In this document: positions 1-10,132 of the stretch, one piece after another
How positions within the stretch are numbered: position 1 is the first letter of the stretch
Layout: every line of letters starts with the position of its first letter
Source: Pythium myriotylum
Taxonomy: Eukaryota > Oomycota > Peronosporomycetes > Pythiales > Pythiaceae
Direction of reading: 5' to 3'
Assembly: GCA_023091665.1 (NCBI GenBank)
Contig: JALJCQ010000019.1
Span: 496,001-560,000 of the forward strand
Length of the DNA stretch: 64,000 nt
Translations under genes and position numbers: made by a program
The notes under the pieces: model-generated
Told to the model about the DNA's origin: nothing
What the model saw: the letters and a program-made list of their open reading frames with translations, nothing else
The model's database searches: none

Positions 1-687
1 TTCGTGGGCATCACGTGGACGAGTCTACGCGATCTGTCGGTCGTGATCGAGTTCATGCCCGGCGGTGATCTCCACCAGACGCTACGCAAACAGCCTGGTC
101 CGTCTCGTGCCGACTGGGACTCGCCCTGGACGGCCTCGCAGCTCAAGAACAAGACGGCGATCGCGTCCGACGTGGCCGAGGCTGTCGTGTATCTCCACTC
201 GTTTGACGCGCCGATTCTCCACCGTGATCTCAAGGCCCGCAACGTGCTGCTGGACGAGCACGGCAATGCCAAGCTGAGCGACTTTGGTATCAGTCGCGAA
301 GTGGCCGTAGATGAGACCATGACGAGCGAGGTCGGCACGGTCGCGTGGATCGCGCCCGAGGTGCTGCGTGGCGAGCGGTACAGCGAGAAGGCCGACATCT
401 ACTCGTTCGGCGTGCTGCTGGTTGAGCTCGATCGTTGTCGCCACCCGTACGCCGATCTGGACGCGGAGAACGGGGCGACGTCGTCGGGTGACAACGCGTT
501 CAAGAACGCCAACCTCATTCTGCAGGTGAGTTCGGGCCAGATGCGTCCGGAGACTTCGAGCGAGTGTCCGGAGGCCATCGCATCGCTCATCCAACAGTGT
601 CTAAGCTTCGAAGCCAGCGATAGACCGTCGGCCTCAGAAATAGCTAGCGCCTTGAGCGAATTGGGTCACGAGGATTGGTTGGTGTGA
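1..687 (+). CDS. TKL-like protein kinase, C-terminal part (5' end outside window)
   Basis: The reading frame is open from base 1 and ends at TGA 685-687, so the start codon and the N-lobe lie upstream of the window. Visible kinase landmarks, counted from the glycine codon region at the window edge, are the catalytic loop HRDLKARN (about residues 74-81), the metal-binding DFG (about 94-96), the activation-segment end APE (about 118-120) and the helix-F motif DIYSFGVLL. HRDLKxxN with IAPEV and SFGVLL is typical of tyrosine-kinase-like (TKL) serine/threonine kinases, which are greatly expanded in oomycetes, often as receptor kinases with a membrane span. No transmembrane or sensor region can be seen because it would be upstream. 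The C-terminus ends shortly after the last kinase helix, with no extra domain. Kinase identity is secure; receptor status is unknown. Confidence 0.93.
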   Translation, partial: FVGITWTSLRDLSVVIEFMPGGDLHQTLRKQPGPSRADWDSPWTASQLKNKTAIASDVAEAVVYLHSFDAPILHRDLKARNVLLDEHGNAKLSDFGISREVAVDETMTSEVGTVAWIAPEVLRGERYSEKADIYSFGVLLVELDRCRHPYADLDAENGATSSGDNAFKNANLILQVSSGQMRPETSSECPEAIASLIQQCLSFEASDRPSASEIASALSELGHEDWLV

Positions 688-1944
688 GCTTGCAGTATCC
701 CATTTGGAGAACTACAAAAGGCGCGAATTGGAGGAGTTAGTTGACAAACGCAAGAGAGCCATACTGAAGATCACGAGCCTCGTAGACGTGATTCAGCCTT
801 GTTCAAATCCACCTTGACCACCGAATTGAGCAGCATCAGATGAGGCCGTTATTTGAAAATACGGGTCTCATCTGGTGGGTGCCATGCAAAGCTTGAATGG
901 TTGTGGATGTAAATGGCGCGATTGTCCGCACAAATCTCATCAGTACACATCAGTCTTTGCATGGTTGACTACGATGATGATGAGCCTCATGCTCTTATGC
1001 TAATAGAATGTACCTGCATCGATAAAAAAGAAGGGGCTGATCTCTGTCCGCATCTTAACAAAGTTGAAGTCACTTAAGGGACCGAGCACAATCGAAGCGG
1101 TTCAAAAAGGAGTCGTTTACGTTCAAAGGGGAGTCATCGTGGCGAGAGGAGGAAGGTTGTTGATGGTTCTGCTGAACAGCAGAGGTTGGACTTGGAATGG
1201 AGCATCTACATTTTGGTATTCTAGCTCTCAAGCAGGTGGGTGGAGACGCTGGCACCGGAACGGATGACCAAAGTCTTCCCATGGAGATGCTGGGATTGGT
1301 GATTGCGTTAGTGGAAAGGCTACCACGAGAGTAGTGTATCCATCCCTACCGAGTTGAACTTACTCGCGAACCTACACTTGAGTCCACGACAACCGTGCGG
1401 TATGGTATATCCATCGACTCTCGCTAGCCGGTATAGAGACGAGGAAATCGCTGCAGCGACTCATTGAGAGTCACAGTTCTCTGTTCCTCTACTGCTCTCA
1501 GCCAAGAGAGCTGACCACCATCCCCTCCGAGTGACTAACTAATCGAGCTCGTGGTGGGCGGGATCTGGGTCCCGTCCACCCACTTTGTTGAAGATAAGAC
1601 GGGCGAAATCACGCCCATCGACCGAAGGCGATTGCGCCGGCTCTTCCTCCCCAAGAATAGAAACCTTCACTAGATGAGTGAGCGGGCAGGCCCGGTTCAC
1701 TCCCCAACTTCAACTCGAGATGCGTTCCGGATCACCGAGCAACTGAGTCGGTGCGTCGTGCTCGACTCGCATCAACAGCGTAGAGATGGACGCGGCGTGT
1801 TCATGCGAGGCCAGGCAGACGTGCCTGCTGGGCAACTAACACTGCGTGGGACCTTTGAGGGTCCCCCCATGGAGCGGAGACCCTTGTCCCTCCACGCCAC
1901 GATGCAGCAGATCCTCCAACTTCAGCGAAACGACCGAATCCTCT
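688..1944. other. Intergenic, no convincing gene
   Basis: Only short overlapping ORFs occur here, none with a recognisable protein pattern. A G-C rich hairpin is visible (stem 1553-1563 with 1570-1580, one wobble pair, 6-nt loop). The 1.67-2.0 kb part is the leader and promoter of the sugar transporter. Confidence 0.6.
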
Positions 1945-1964
1945 TCACTCACTCTTCAAACTTC
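1945..1964 (+). promoter_or_regulatory. Oomycete Inr/FPR-like core promoter of the sugar transporter
   Basis: The stretch reads TCACTCACTCTTCAAACTTC, a pyrimidine-rich initiator followed by a CAAACTT flanking element, as known for oomycete transcription starts. It lies about 40-55 bases before the ATG at 2001, which argues for that start over the in-frame codon at 1674. Confidence 0.5.
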
Positions 1965-2000
1965 TTCACTAAACGCAAGCGAACCAAGCAAGAGCGAACG

Positions 2001-3437
2001 ATGAACAACAAGGACGTCGAGGCCGGCTTCGTGCAGATCGCGACGCCTGGCAAGCTCAAGGAGATCGACGGTGGCGCCCCTCCCAAGCCGAGCCCGTCGA
2101 TTCCCATGCTGCTGCTCATCTCGATGCCTCGCATGGCCGTGCGCATGGCGTGGGCTGCGCAGTGGGCTGCCCTGGGTCCGTACCTCGGCACGATGCTGCC
2201 CAAGTGGGCTGTGCAGCTCACGCAGTTCATCGGACCGCTCACGGGCATCATCGTTGGCCCGATGATCGGCGTGCTGAGCGACCGCAGCACGCATCCATGG
2301 GGCCGCCGTCGGCCATTTCTGTTTTACGCCGCAATCGCGAGTGCCATTTGCTGGACGCTCATGGGCTTTACGCGCGAGATGGGCGAGGCGCTCGGCGACT
2401 ACGGCTCGGGCAAGCCAGGCGATCCGACGAGCCGCACGTGGACGTGTCTGCTGACCGTGTTCTTCTACATCTGGATGGATATCACGGTCAACGTCGTGCA
2501 GCCGGCGGCGCACTTGCTCATTGCCGATTTGGCCGGCGACCGACAGACCACGGGCGCCGCGATGGCGCAGGGCTGGGCCATGGTTGGCGCCATGGGCGTC
2601 GCGGGCTACATCCAGATCTGGGGAGCTGCCTACCTCACGCTCCACTACTTCCTGGGCATGCTCTCGGTCACGATGTTGCTGGCCGTGGGCGCTGTCTGCA
2701 TCTTCGTCAAGGAGGAGCCTCTGCAACGCACGGCCGCACACGACGAGCCGGCTCTCAAGCGCATCGGCGACGCGTTCTACTCGATCTACCTCGGCCTGCG
2801 GTCGCTCACAGCGACGCTCATGGTCTTCAGCGTCATTATCTTCTGCGTGCTATACGGGTACACGGCCTACAATGGCAACAAGGGCCAGTTCTTCGGCATT
2901 GTCGTCTACGACGGCAGCCCCATGGGTGCCGACAAGTGCGGCTCGAACTGCACTGAGGCTCAGACGGCCTACAGCCACGGTGTCCGCGTGGCCGGTGGCT
3001 CGACCGACATGATGTTCAACAGTGTCGGCTACGTGTTCACGTGGCTACTTCCGTACCTCGTGAGCAAGTTCGGCGCCAAGCGAGTGCTCACGGCCGCGCT
3101 GCTCCCGCAGTCCTGTCTCATGGTCATGGCCTTCACAAAGGTTGTCGAGCTCGATGTCTTCTTCGTAGTGATCACCTCGGTCTCCGTGACTGTGGCCAAC
3201 GCACTCATCGTGCCCCTCGTGATCCATGTCTACGGCGCCGACGCCGAGATCGGCATCTACATCGGCGCGCTCAACTCAGCGAACTGCTTCGGACAGATCC
3301 TCAACTTCGCTATTGGTGCTGCGCTCGTGGAAACCACGCTCGGCTACAAGCTCCCCGTGTTCCTCGGTGGACTCATGAGCTTTCTTGGCTTCCTCATCAG
3401 TCTCATCTTCTTCAAGGTCAAGATGAACTCGATGTAA
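2001..3437 (+). CDS. Sucrose/GPH-type sugar:cation symporter (major facilitator superfamily)
   Basis: A 478-residue polytopic membrane protein with about 12 hydrophobic spans. The cytoplasmic loop after the second or third span carries GVLSDRSTHPWGRRRPF, the R-x-GRRRP signature of plant, fungal and oomycete sucrose transporters (GPH/SUT family). Proton-coupled uptake of sucrose or a related glycoside at the plasma membrane is the expected role; the exact substrate cannot be read from the sequence. The reading frame is open back to 1674, but the upstream part (109 codons) is low-complexity, resembles no transporter, and contains the likely transcription start. ATG 2001 gives a short cytoplasmic N-terminus (MNNKDVEAGF...) and is preferred. 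A polar loop with Cys residues near residue 310 (DKCGSNC) is a probable extracytoplasmic loop. There are no introns. It stands alone between the kinase and the unknown membrane protein. Confidence 0.9.
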   Translation: MNNKDVEAGFVQIATPGKLKEIDGGAPPKPSPSIPMLLLISMPRMAVRMAWAAQWAALGPYLGTMLPKWAVQLTQFIGPLTGIIVGPMIGVLSDRSTHPWGRRRPFLFYAAIASAICWTLMGFTREMGEALGDYGSGKPGDPTSRTWTCLLTVFFYIWMDITVNVVQPAAHLLIADLAGDRQTTGAAMAQGWAMVGAMGVAGYIQIWGAAYLTLHYFLGMLSVTMLLAVGAVCIFVKEEPLQRTAAHDEPALKRIGDAFYSIYLGLRSLTATLMVFSVIIFCVLYGYTAYNGNKGQFFGIVVYDGSPMGADKCGSNCTEAQTAYSHGVRVAGGSTDMMFNSVGYVFTWLLPYLVSKFGAKRVLTAALLPQSCLMVMAFTKVVELDVFFVVITSVSVTVANALIVPLVIHVYGADAEIGIYIGALNSANCFGQILNFAIGAALVETTLGYKLPVFLGGLMSFLGFLISLIFFKVKMNSM

Positions 3438-3685
3438 GGCGTTCCAGACACGTTGTTCGGCGAGTATGATAGTAATCCAACAAGTGTGTTGATGTAATAA
3501 ATGACCTCCTTCAGCTTGGACGCTCATTTTTTTAAGTGCAATCTCTGCTAGCCTTCTCAATCACGATACGCCAGGACTACCAGCAGCCTTTCCTCCTCTC
3601 CTTTCGACCATGTTCATTCTTCTAGCGATGTAAACAATTACGATTGTAATTGTACTGAAAGAGAGGGCTTTCATTTCACAGATCG

Positions 3686-5803
3686 CTACGATAACGGGCG
3701 GACATCGATATTGACCAAGTCGGCAACCGAGAACGTTGATGGGTACACGAGCCTCGCTGTTTGCTTCACTGTCGACCCATCCACGTCATACACGTACACG
3801 TTACGGAACCGCCGACCGAGGATCTTCATGAGGACGATCGTCCAGTAGTCACTTGTCTGCACGAGATACTTCTTGTTGGCGATCACAAAGCCGTTGCTGT
3901 AGATGCCATCGGGCGACGCGTACTTGGTGCCTCGGATGAAGAGAAACGTCTGAAAATCCGAGAGCACGCCGAAACGATCAAGTAATTTCCCGCCCGTGGC
4001 GATCTCGAAGAGCGTGAGCACTCGCTTTTGCGCCACCAGCACCGACTCGTTCTCCGACTTGGCTGTGTCCGTCGTGTTTTGCTGGACAAGCAGCTTGTCC
4101 GGGAAGAAATGGCGGTAGATCTTGCGGAGGATAACGTAGCCTACTTGAACGGCAAGACTAACAAAGAGCGGTGAAAAGCAGCGAAGCATAAACGACATTT
4201 TAGTCGATTGCAGTGGATGGCAGGACCAAAAGTCCATGGGAGAGATTTTGTCCTGACCGGCGACGCGGGGGAAGACATTCCGTCGGTACATAGCCTTGGA
4301 ATATTCGATTAGGGCTTGCCGCTGAGACGACGGCATGGCCTTGAGCATCGGAACGCGCAAGTCGAACCCAACTATGAACCAGAATGACGCAAACAATGGG
4401 TTCACTCGCTCCCGACAGACCTTGCCGATGAGCGCGCAGGCTCCCAGATAGAGTGTCAACAAATCGGCTCGTATCGGTGAGTCATAAAACGTGATGTTTG
4501 GGGCATCGGACAGCCTGAAGGCGGTCGCGAACGCAAACTCGCGCACCGACCAGAATTCGTTCATGTACCACGAGACCAGCACGGCGGCACTGCAAAGAAT
4601 CTGTGCAGACGACATAGACAGGTACGCGTCGCCGATCCAGAGCCGCCCTGAGCGAAAGTTGTGGAAGGTTGTGAGGCAGAGGATCGAGAGATGCGAGAAC
4701 AAGTACATGCCGATGAAGAACTGGACTCCGTGAACCCATCCCCAGGAATCATGGAGGACAGGCTTGCTGACCCAGCGCCACCTCCCGACGGCGTTCGTCG
4801 CGTTTGCCTCGACAAGCCACTGGTAGTTGTTGATATTGGCCTGCTGGGTCTCTCCTTTGATATAAAATCCCTCTCGGCACCCAGTCTGGACAGTGCGCAC
4901 GGACTCACGAGCTCCCTGTGGTACCATGAGTTGAAGGGTCAGTAGTCCTTCATCTGTTGTGTTGAGGTAGGTGTACTTGCGGAACTTGAGCCTTCTGAAC
5001 GGATATCCAAGTGACATGATGTAGTGGAAGTGACGATCCATATCAGACCGACGTATGTCGTCGATGAGTTGGATTGTCGCGAATGCCGTTGCGCCGTTGG
5101 CTTCAGCGGACTTGAACTGCTGGTTGATTTGATAGACGACTAAGATGCTCGCTAGATTAGGGTCTCTCTTTTTGCGCACAAGAAAGAGAAACTTCATGCT
5201 TGTGACTTCTCCCACACCGAGAAGTGTCGACTGGCAATCCACCACTGGGGCAACTAGCTCGGTCTCGGAAGCTGCGATCTCGGTAACGTTGTAGCTGACG
5301 CCATCGACGATTGCATCGTACAGACTCCGCATAAAAGTGTCCCCCAACACTATCTTCTCCGACTCCGTCATTCCCGGACAGGGTTCCGAACCGGCCTCGG
5401 TCGCACTGTACAGATACACTGTCCCGCTGCGAGGTGTGGTTGAGCCGCCAAGGACAGTTTGCACTAATGGGCCCTCACGAACTGTAGTTGAACCCATATA
5501 GCCAGCAATAAGTGGCAGAAAGTCGTCCTCGAGGGCGTTCCAAGGATTATTCTTGCCACGAAGCAACTCGGTGGCCGTGTAGGAGGCGCCGAAGCATATC
5601 ACCACATAGATAGATGCCATAACGAATATCGTGAATCGATGTAGGAGATGGAGGCCACGCCGAACAGTGAACTGGGTCGCGTGATGGCCATGGCGCGGCG
5701 AATCGCTCGGTGTGACCTGGTACTTCTTCGCTGACGCCGAGTTGAGCGCATTGGAGGAGCCGCGCCCGCTAACTTTCGCGCGAAGGGCTCTCGTACTCAT
5801 CAC
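3686..5803 (-). CDS. Multi-span membrane protein of unknown function (705 aa)
   Basis: I do not recognise a known family. The protein has a basic cytoplasmic-looking N-terminus (residues 1-50) and one hydrophobic span at about 55-77. A large polar domain of about 270 residues follows, with four Cys (142, 190, 309 and nearby) and N-glycosylation-type sequons (NVT 172, NTT 281, NAT 334), probably outside the cell. A cluster of about five spans lies at roughly 353-373, 392-412, 446-462, 467-480 and 539-560. The roughly 140-residue C-terminal tail is soluble and ends in a compact domain (DGIYSNGF, YVYDVDGSTVKQTARLVYP). One large ectodomain plus a span cluster and a cytosolic tail is a layout common to oomycete-specific surface proteins. 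The gene is convergent with the sugar transporter. Start ATG 5801-5803; another ATG follows directly. Confidence 0.75.
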   Translation of the reverse strand: MMSTRALRAKVSGRGSSNALNSASAKKYQVTPSDSPRHGHHATQFTVRRGLHLLHRFTIFVMASIYVVICFGASYTATELLRGKNNPWNALEDDFLPLIAGYMGSTTVREGPLVQTVLGGSTTPRSGTVYLYSATEAGSEPCPGMTESEKIVLGDTFMRSLYDAIVDGVSYNVTEIAASETELVAPVVDCQSTLLGVGEVTSMKFLFLVRKKRDPNLASILVVYQINQQFKSAEANGATAFATIQLIDDIRRSDMDRHFHYIMSLGYPFRRLKFRKYTYLNTTDEGLLTLQLMVPQGARESVRTVQTGCREGFYIKGETQQANINNYQWLVEANATNAVGRWRWVSKPVLHDSWGWVHGVQFFIGMYLFSHLSILCLTTFHNFRSGRLWIGDAYLSMSSAQILCSAAVLVSWYMNEFWSVREFAFATAFRLSDAPNITFYDSPIRADLLTLYLGACALIGKVCRERVNPLFASFWFIVGFDLRVPMLKAMPSSQRQALIEYSKAMYRRNVFPRVAGQDKISPMDFWSCHPLQSTKMSFMLRCFSPLFVSLAVQVGYVILRKIYRHFFPDKLLVQQNTTDTAKSENESVLVAQKRVLTLFEIATGGKLLDRFGVLSDFQTFLFIRGTKYASPDGIYSNGFVIANKKYLVQTSDYWTIVLMKILGRRFRNVYVYDVDGSTVKQTARLVYPSTFSVADLVNIDVRPLS

Positions 5804-6127
5804 TCAGAGTGCGTGGTCCCTCTAGCTTGTTGCACCCTCGATAGCGACGGTTATTCATCATGGAGTGGTTTCTACGAAAATAGAGATCTTCCCAACTGTC
5901 GTTTGTCGCCTCGGCGAGAAAGTGCAGCATCTCAAGTGATAATGAAAGTAAGTCCAGCTTGTTGGTGAGAAAATGCAGCAGACACTGACATGTGGCGGAT
6001 TTGGGGGATATGAAGTTGGTGTTATTACAGAATTGTGCAAGGCATCCTCGACTATCCTGCCATCATACTCACACCCAAGACAAGTGGAGATAATCAAGTC
6101 GTGTGTAAAGCCACACTACATGCGAAC

Positions 6128-8206
6128 CTAGTACTGACCGTCCTTGGTGCTGAAGTGGTCAGCCGTCATGAGCGTGTTCCACGCCTGCGCGAACACGTGC
6201 TTGAAGATGGCCTCGTCCGACGCAAACAGCTGCACGATCGCCTTGTAGGTCGAGTCCCAGATCAAAGCCACATCCGTGTCCTGCACGAAGATGTTCTTGC
6301 CCTCCGCCTGGTACTCCTTGTCGCCCACCTTGACCCACTTGTTGCTCACGAGCACCCTGAAGAACTCGTTCGAGACCGTCGAGACCTTGTCGGTGAACGT
6401 GCCCTTGAAGCCGAGACGCTTCTGCTGCACGGCACTGCGCGGACGACCCGCCAACGCCACGTACTCGTACTCGGACAGACCGCGCACCTTGCGGTCGTCA
6501 CGCACCTTGGCGAGCGCGTTCGGGTAGTAGTTACGTGGGGCGAGCTGCTCCACATTGGCGCCGTCCTTGGCGTCCACACGACCGCCGATGAAGTCGATCG
6601 CCTCGCTGCCGCCCTGCTCAAGTGCCACCTGACCAGCCAACACGATGAGGTCTGCGGTTGAGAGGTTCGGGAAGTCCTTCTTGATGGGCTCGAGGGCCGC
6701 GATAACCGTGTCGAGACCAGCGTTGCCCTCCCAGTCCTTCTCGGGCGAGAAACGGATCTTGGCGCCGTTGCAACCACCCGAGTAATCGGTGATGCGGAAC
6801 GTGCCCGCGCACTGGTAGGCGAGGTGGACGAAGAGCGCACCGTTGTAGCTCTTGCCGTCGACCTTGTCGCTCGTGACACCCGACAAGTCCTTGTTCAACA
6901 GTTCCTTGACGCGCGCGCGCACGGCATTGAAGTCCGGGAGTGAGCTGGGCGGAGCTGGGAGAGGGTTCTGGAAAGGCTGGACTGGAGGCACGAGCGATCC
7001 ACGGCAGCGAGTCACCGGTCCCATGTCACGCGACATGAGCTTGTACCACGCGCGCGAAAACGCTTCATCAAGTGCCGTCTGGTTGGCCGCAAACTCCAGC
7101 GAAAGCGCCTTGTACTTGTCATCGTGGAGCAGAGCAATGTCGGCTGTCAGCATGCGCACTGGCGGGTTCGTGTCCGGGTTCGGACGCCACTGGTTCTTGC
7201 CACCAGGACCCGTAAAGCGCTCCCACGTCAGTCCAGTGAGACCCTTGAAGTAGCCGTTGCCCCACTTGGTAGGCGTGAAGGTCCAGGCTCCTTCGAAGCC
7301 ACTGGTGAAGGTGTTGTTGCCCTTGCCCTTGAGCGGTCCGCTGCCACATGTGCCCGGCCACGGCGCATCCGGCGCTTGAATCGGGCCCGGACCATGGCCT
7401 GTCGGGCATGCGCCGTGGGTCTTGCCGAAGGCGTGGCCACCACCGACGAGGGCGACGGTCTCGCGGTCGTCCATGCCCATACGAGCGAAGGTATCGCGCA
7501 CCTGTGGCGCCGAGAGCTTCGGATCCGGGTTGCCCTTGGGTCCTTCCGGGTTCACGTAGATGAGACCGAGCGTCGTAGGACCAAGAGGAGCCTTGCAGTC
7601 GCCGTTGTCAGCGCACGGCATGACTGCCTCCTGCTCGTTCGTTGGGCCGAGCTCGAGACTGTCGGTGCCATCGACATCGTCCGTGCGACCTCCACAGAAG
7701 CCGAGCACCGGACCTCCCATGCTCTCAATAGCGACGGTACCAGAGAGAGCGATGAGGTCACCCCACGACAGCGCGGCGCCGTACTTCTGCTTGATCGGGG
7801 CGAGGAGGTCGAGCGCCTTGTCGAGGTTCGTGTTGTCTTCCCACGCACGTTCCGGCAGGTGGCGGATACGACCGCCGTCACAGCCACCACGACCGTCCGA
7901 CTGGCGGTAGGAACCAGCGCAGTGCCAGGCAAGACGGATGAAGAGACCGCCGTAGTGTCCGAAGTCGGCCGGCCAGAAGGGCTGCGAGTCGGTCATGAGA
8001 GCCGTGAGGTCTTTCTTGACCGCCACAAAGTCGACGACGTCGCAGTTGGCAGTCGGTTGCTCTTGCTTGGGCGTGAGTACACGGTCACCAGAGAAGCCGT
8101 AAGCCGGAGCTTCATCGAAGCCGAAAGGGCAGGTCGCGGCTGAGGTGGTCGAGACGGCAATAGCTGAGGCAACGGCCGCGAGAAACGTGGTCTTGCGAAT
8201 GTTCAT
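6128..8206 (-). CDS. katG: Secreted catalase-peroxidase, copy 1
   Basis: A 692-residue bifunctional heme catalase-peroxidase (class I peroxidase superfamily) that breaks down H2O2. An N-terminal signal peptide (MNIRKTTFLAAVASAIAVST, cleavage near SAA/TC) predicts secretion. The N-terminal heme domain (about 55-425) holds distal Arg91, Trp94 and His95, proximal His258 with Trp315 and Asp356, and the Met-Tyr-Trp adduct residues Trp94, Tyr217 and Met243 that catalase activity needs. The mobile Arg is Arg393. The degenerate C-terminal domain (about 435-692) is present. Several extra cysteines fit disulfides in an exported enzyme. The frame is open 46 codons further upstream, but that stretch contains the core promoter, so ATG 8204-8206 is taken as the start. 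The copy is nearly identical to katG2, with two amino-acid differences seen (Arg versus Lys at 617, Asp versus Pro at 689), and lies in opposite orientation. Confidence 0.95.
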   Translation of the reverse strand: MNIRKTTFLAAVASAIAVSTTSAATCPFGFDEAPAYGFSGDRVLTPKQEQPTANCDVVDFVAVKKDLTALMTDSQPFWPADFGHYGGLFIRLAWHCAGSYRQSDGRGGCDGGRIRHLPERAWEDNTNLDKALDLLAPIKQKYGAALSWGDLIALSGTVAIESMGGPVLGFCGGRTDDVDGTDSLELGPTNEQEAVMPCADNGDCKAPLGPTTLGLIYVNPEGPKGNPDPKLSAPQVRDTFARMGMDDRETVALVGGGHAFGKTHGACPTGHGPGPIQAPDAPWPGTCGSGPLKGKGNNTFTSGFEGAWTFTPTKWGNGYFKGLTGLTWERFTGPGGKNQWRPNPDTNPPVRMLTADIALLHDDKYKALSLEFAANQTALDEAFSRAWYKLMSRDMGPVTRCRGSLVPPVQPFQNPLPAPPSSLPDFNAVRARVKELLNKDLSGVTSDKVDGKSYNGALFVHLAYQCAGTFRITDYSGGCNGAKIRFSPEKDWEGNAGLDTVIAALEPIKKDFPNLSTADLIVLAGQVALEQGGSEAIDFIGGRVDAKDGANVEQLAPRNYYPNALAKVRDDRKVRGLSEYEYVALAGRPRSAVQQKRLGFKGTFTDKVSTVSNEFFRVLVSNKWVKVGDKEYQAEGKNIFVQDTDVALIWDSTYKAIVQLFASDEAIFKHVFAQAWNTLMTADHFSTKDGQY

Positions 8207-8268
8207 GGTTGGAGAACTGGTGAGGACGTGAAGCTTGGTGGGGAGTAGCTGGGTGAGCTGCTGGTCGC

Positions 8269-8282
8269 AAGTTGGCGAATGC
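8269..8282 (-). promoter_or_regulatory. Inr/FPR core promoter of katG1
   Basis: On the minus strand GCATTCGCCAACTT matches the oomycete initiator plus flanking promoter region. The A of CATT lies about 74 bases from the ATG, the same spacing as in katG2, katG3 and katG4. Confidence 0.7.
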
Positions 8283-8290
8283 GGTCTCTG

Positions 8291-10132
8291 ATCGAGGTCG
8301 AGGTCGTTCAGCGTAGGGGCCGACACTGCTACAACGATTCTCACTGCTGCGTGACTACGAATCCCACTGTAAGGAGCAGGAGAGCCCCCGGTGACGAAGA
8401 GCTCTCGACCTGGCTGGTCGGACGGCAGCCATTAAGGTTGATGGGTGCGTCAACTGTCACACGCAGTGGCGGCGAGGTCAACAGACTCAACGTCTGGGCT
8501 TCAACTTGATCGCGTAGCGTTTCCATGGTAATGGCGTGGGTGGTAACCAAAGCGGGTATCTGTTTGGCGGGAACACTTCGTTCGGATTAGAAGTCTCCCG
8601 GTGGTGCCTTGGCACGTCTCAAGAGCAGACTGAACAGAGTGGATTTTCCAAGTTTGTCCTGTGGCTTCTTCCAGACTAACGGCTTCACTTTCCTTCGCAA
8701 AAAAGTGCGATCTACTGGATGACGTTCAATGAACAAGGGCGGATTACAGGACTGAAAAGTCGAATAATCGATTCGTTACCCATCATGTTTTAGAGAGATG
8801 CCACATGAATATTCGTTTTGACGAGTGGCCGATGATTCGGATTTTACTCACAACGAGACGGACGCCGTATCGCACCCCCACGGCGTGTCACACCAGCTTT
8901 TGTTGTTGGTCCGACCGGGAGCACGACTCAGCACGGTTTCATGGACGCGGACCACCGGCACACGTCCAGCTTTGATCAAACAAACAGAGTTTCTTGGTCC
9001 AAGGGAGATGATGATAATTAACAGGACAACGTGGAGGTGCGAATTCTCATCCCCTTCTGGTTCTGTGGGCGCTTCGATTAAGCGACATTCTCAAGCTTGA
9101 TCTCCGTATGACACTGTATGTAACCAGGAACGAGAGTACTGTCGCACAGACTCAATCTACGGAGTTGAATGTCGCTATTGCCTACAGAGAGCTCTTCTAT
9201 TGACCCCGTCCACGAAGCCTATGGTATGGGGCGGCGGCCTGTGGTCGCGATGATCTCTCTGTTTAGCTCGATGTTACACAGGAGATAGGGCCAAGATCTC
9301 TTCAGCACTCTGGTGCCAGTGTAGGTATTGCAGTGTCATCAAGAGTTGCTAAACAGCACAAAAAAGTGTCTGGTATGAAGGTAGACGTCTTTCCTTACGG
9401 ACAGACCCAATAAACAAATCTGGCAGTAGTTGAATCGTGATCCAAGCTTTCCCGGGCGATCTACCAACTGCCAACACCGAACACGTGTTTACAGAGCTCT
9501 TCCAGGCAAGTGTAACGCACAGCGCTCGTATTGTTGACACACTCATATCTTCTTGCGTGCTCAGTAGGGGAGAGACCCCCTCTGATGGTCTCAGGCGTCA
9601 GTTGGATTTCCCGCCAGCTTGCTTTTGCCCGCTAGTATCTCCGGATATGTGACCGTCAAAAATGCTGGTCGATTGGTCACGCGTCCCTCCGGAGACTCAC
9701 GACCCATGTCTCAATTCAAGTTGCTACGTTGACATGCTGACGCCACTGCTTTCATGGACACATGTCCGTGTTCGCCAGAGGATTAAGACGACTTTGACTT
9801 CGAACGTGAGGTCTATTAGATCGCGCTGTTTATGAGTCCTAGAAGGGGCTGAGACGATACCGTTGGACGTTGGATGCCAAGCAGCATACTTGATAGTGGT
9901 GGTAGTGGTGCGGGAGGCTTGCAAATCTTGCTTTGCTCAAGTCGCCGACCAATTATTTATTGTCGTTTAAATGAACCGAATTGCGCATCCATTATTTTTT
10001 CAAATTATTATTATTGCAGCGTTCCCAAAGTCATCAATTATTACAAAACAAGAACAAATATTCCCACGTAATTTCAACATATAGCCGTAACCCGTCGAAA
10101 TCGGCCATTTCACCTACGTGAGACCGTCCCAA
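8291..10132. other. Intergenic between katG1 and LRR-like gene A
   Basis: No supported gene. ORFs are short and without recognisable patterns. The last 200 bases are AT-rich and lead into the promoter of the downstream LRR-like gene (initiator-like GGCCATTTCACC near 10103). Confidence 0.55.

Larger units (their letters stand above)
6127..8290. repeat. Left arm of katG1/katG2 inverted repeat
   Basis: Positions pair with 13487-15650 at a constant coordinate sum of 21777, so there are no net indels. Only a handful of substitutions were seen over about 2.16 kb. Homology stops at the stop codon on the outer side and just beyond the core promoter on the inner side. Confidence 0.9.

Noticed and set aside
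1674..2000. In-frame N-terminal extension of the sugar transporter
   Set aside because: The extension is low-complexity, unlike any transporter N-terminus, and contains the likely core promoter.
7124..8143. Long antisense ORF (339 codons) over katG1, mirrored in katG2 and partly in katG4-6
   Set aside because: It is a codon-bias shadow of the katG gene; its composition is Arg/Val/Glu-rich with no domain, and it appears only where katG is present.
8207..8344. N-terminal extensions of katG copies (also 13394-13570, 20804-20923, 28900-29148)
   Set aside because: They run through the Inr/FPR promoter, and the signal peptide starts at MNIRK in every copy.
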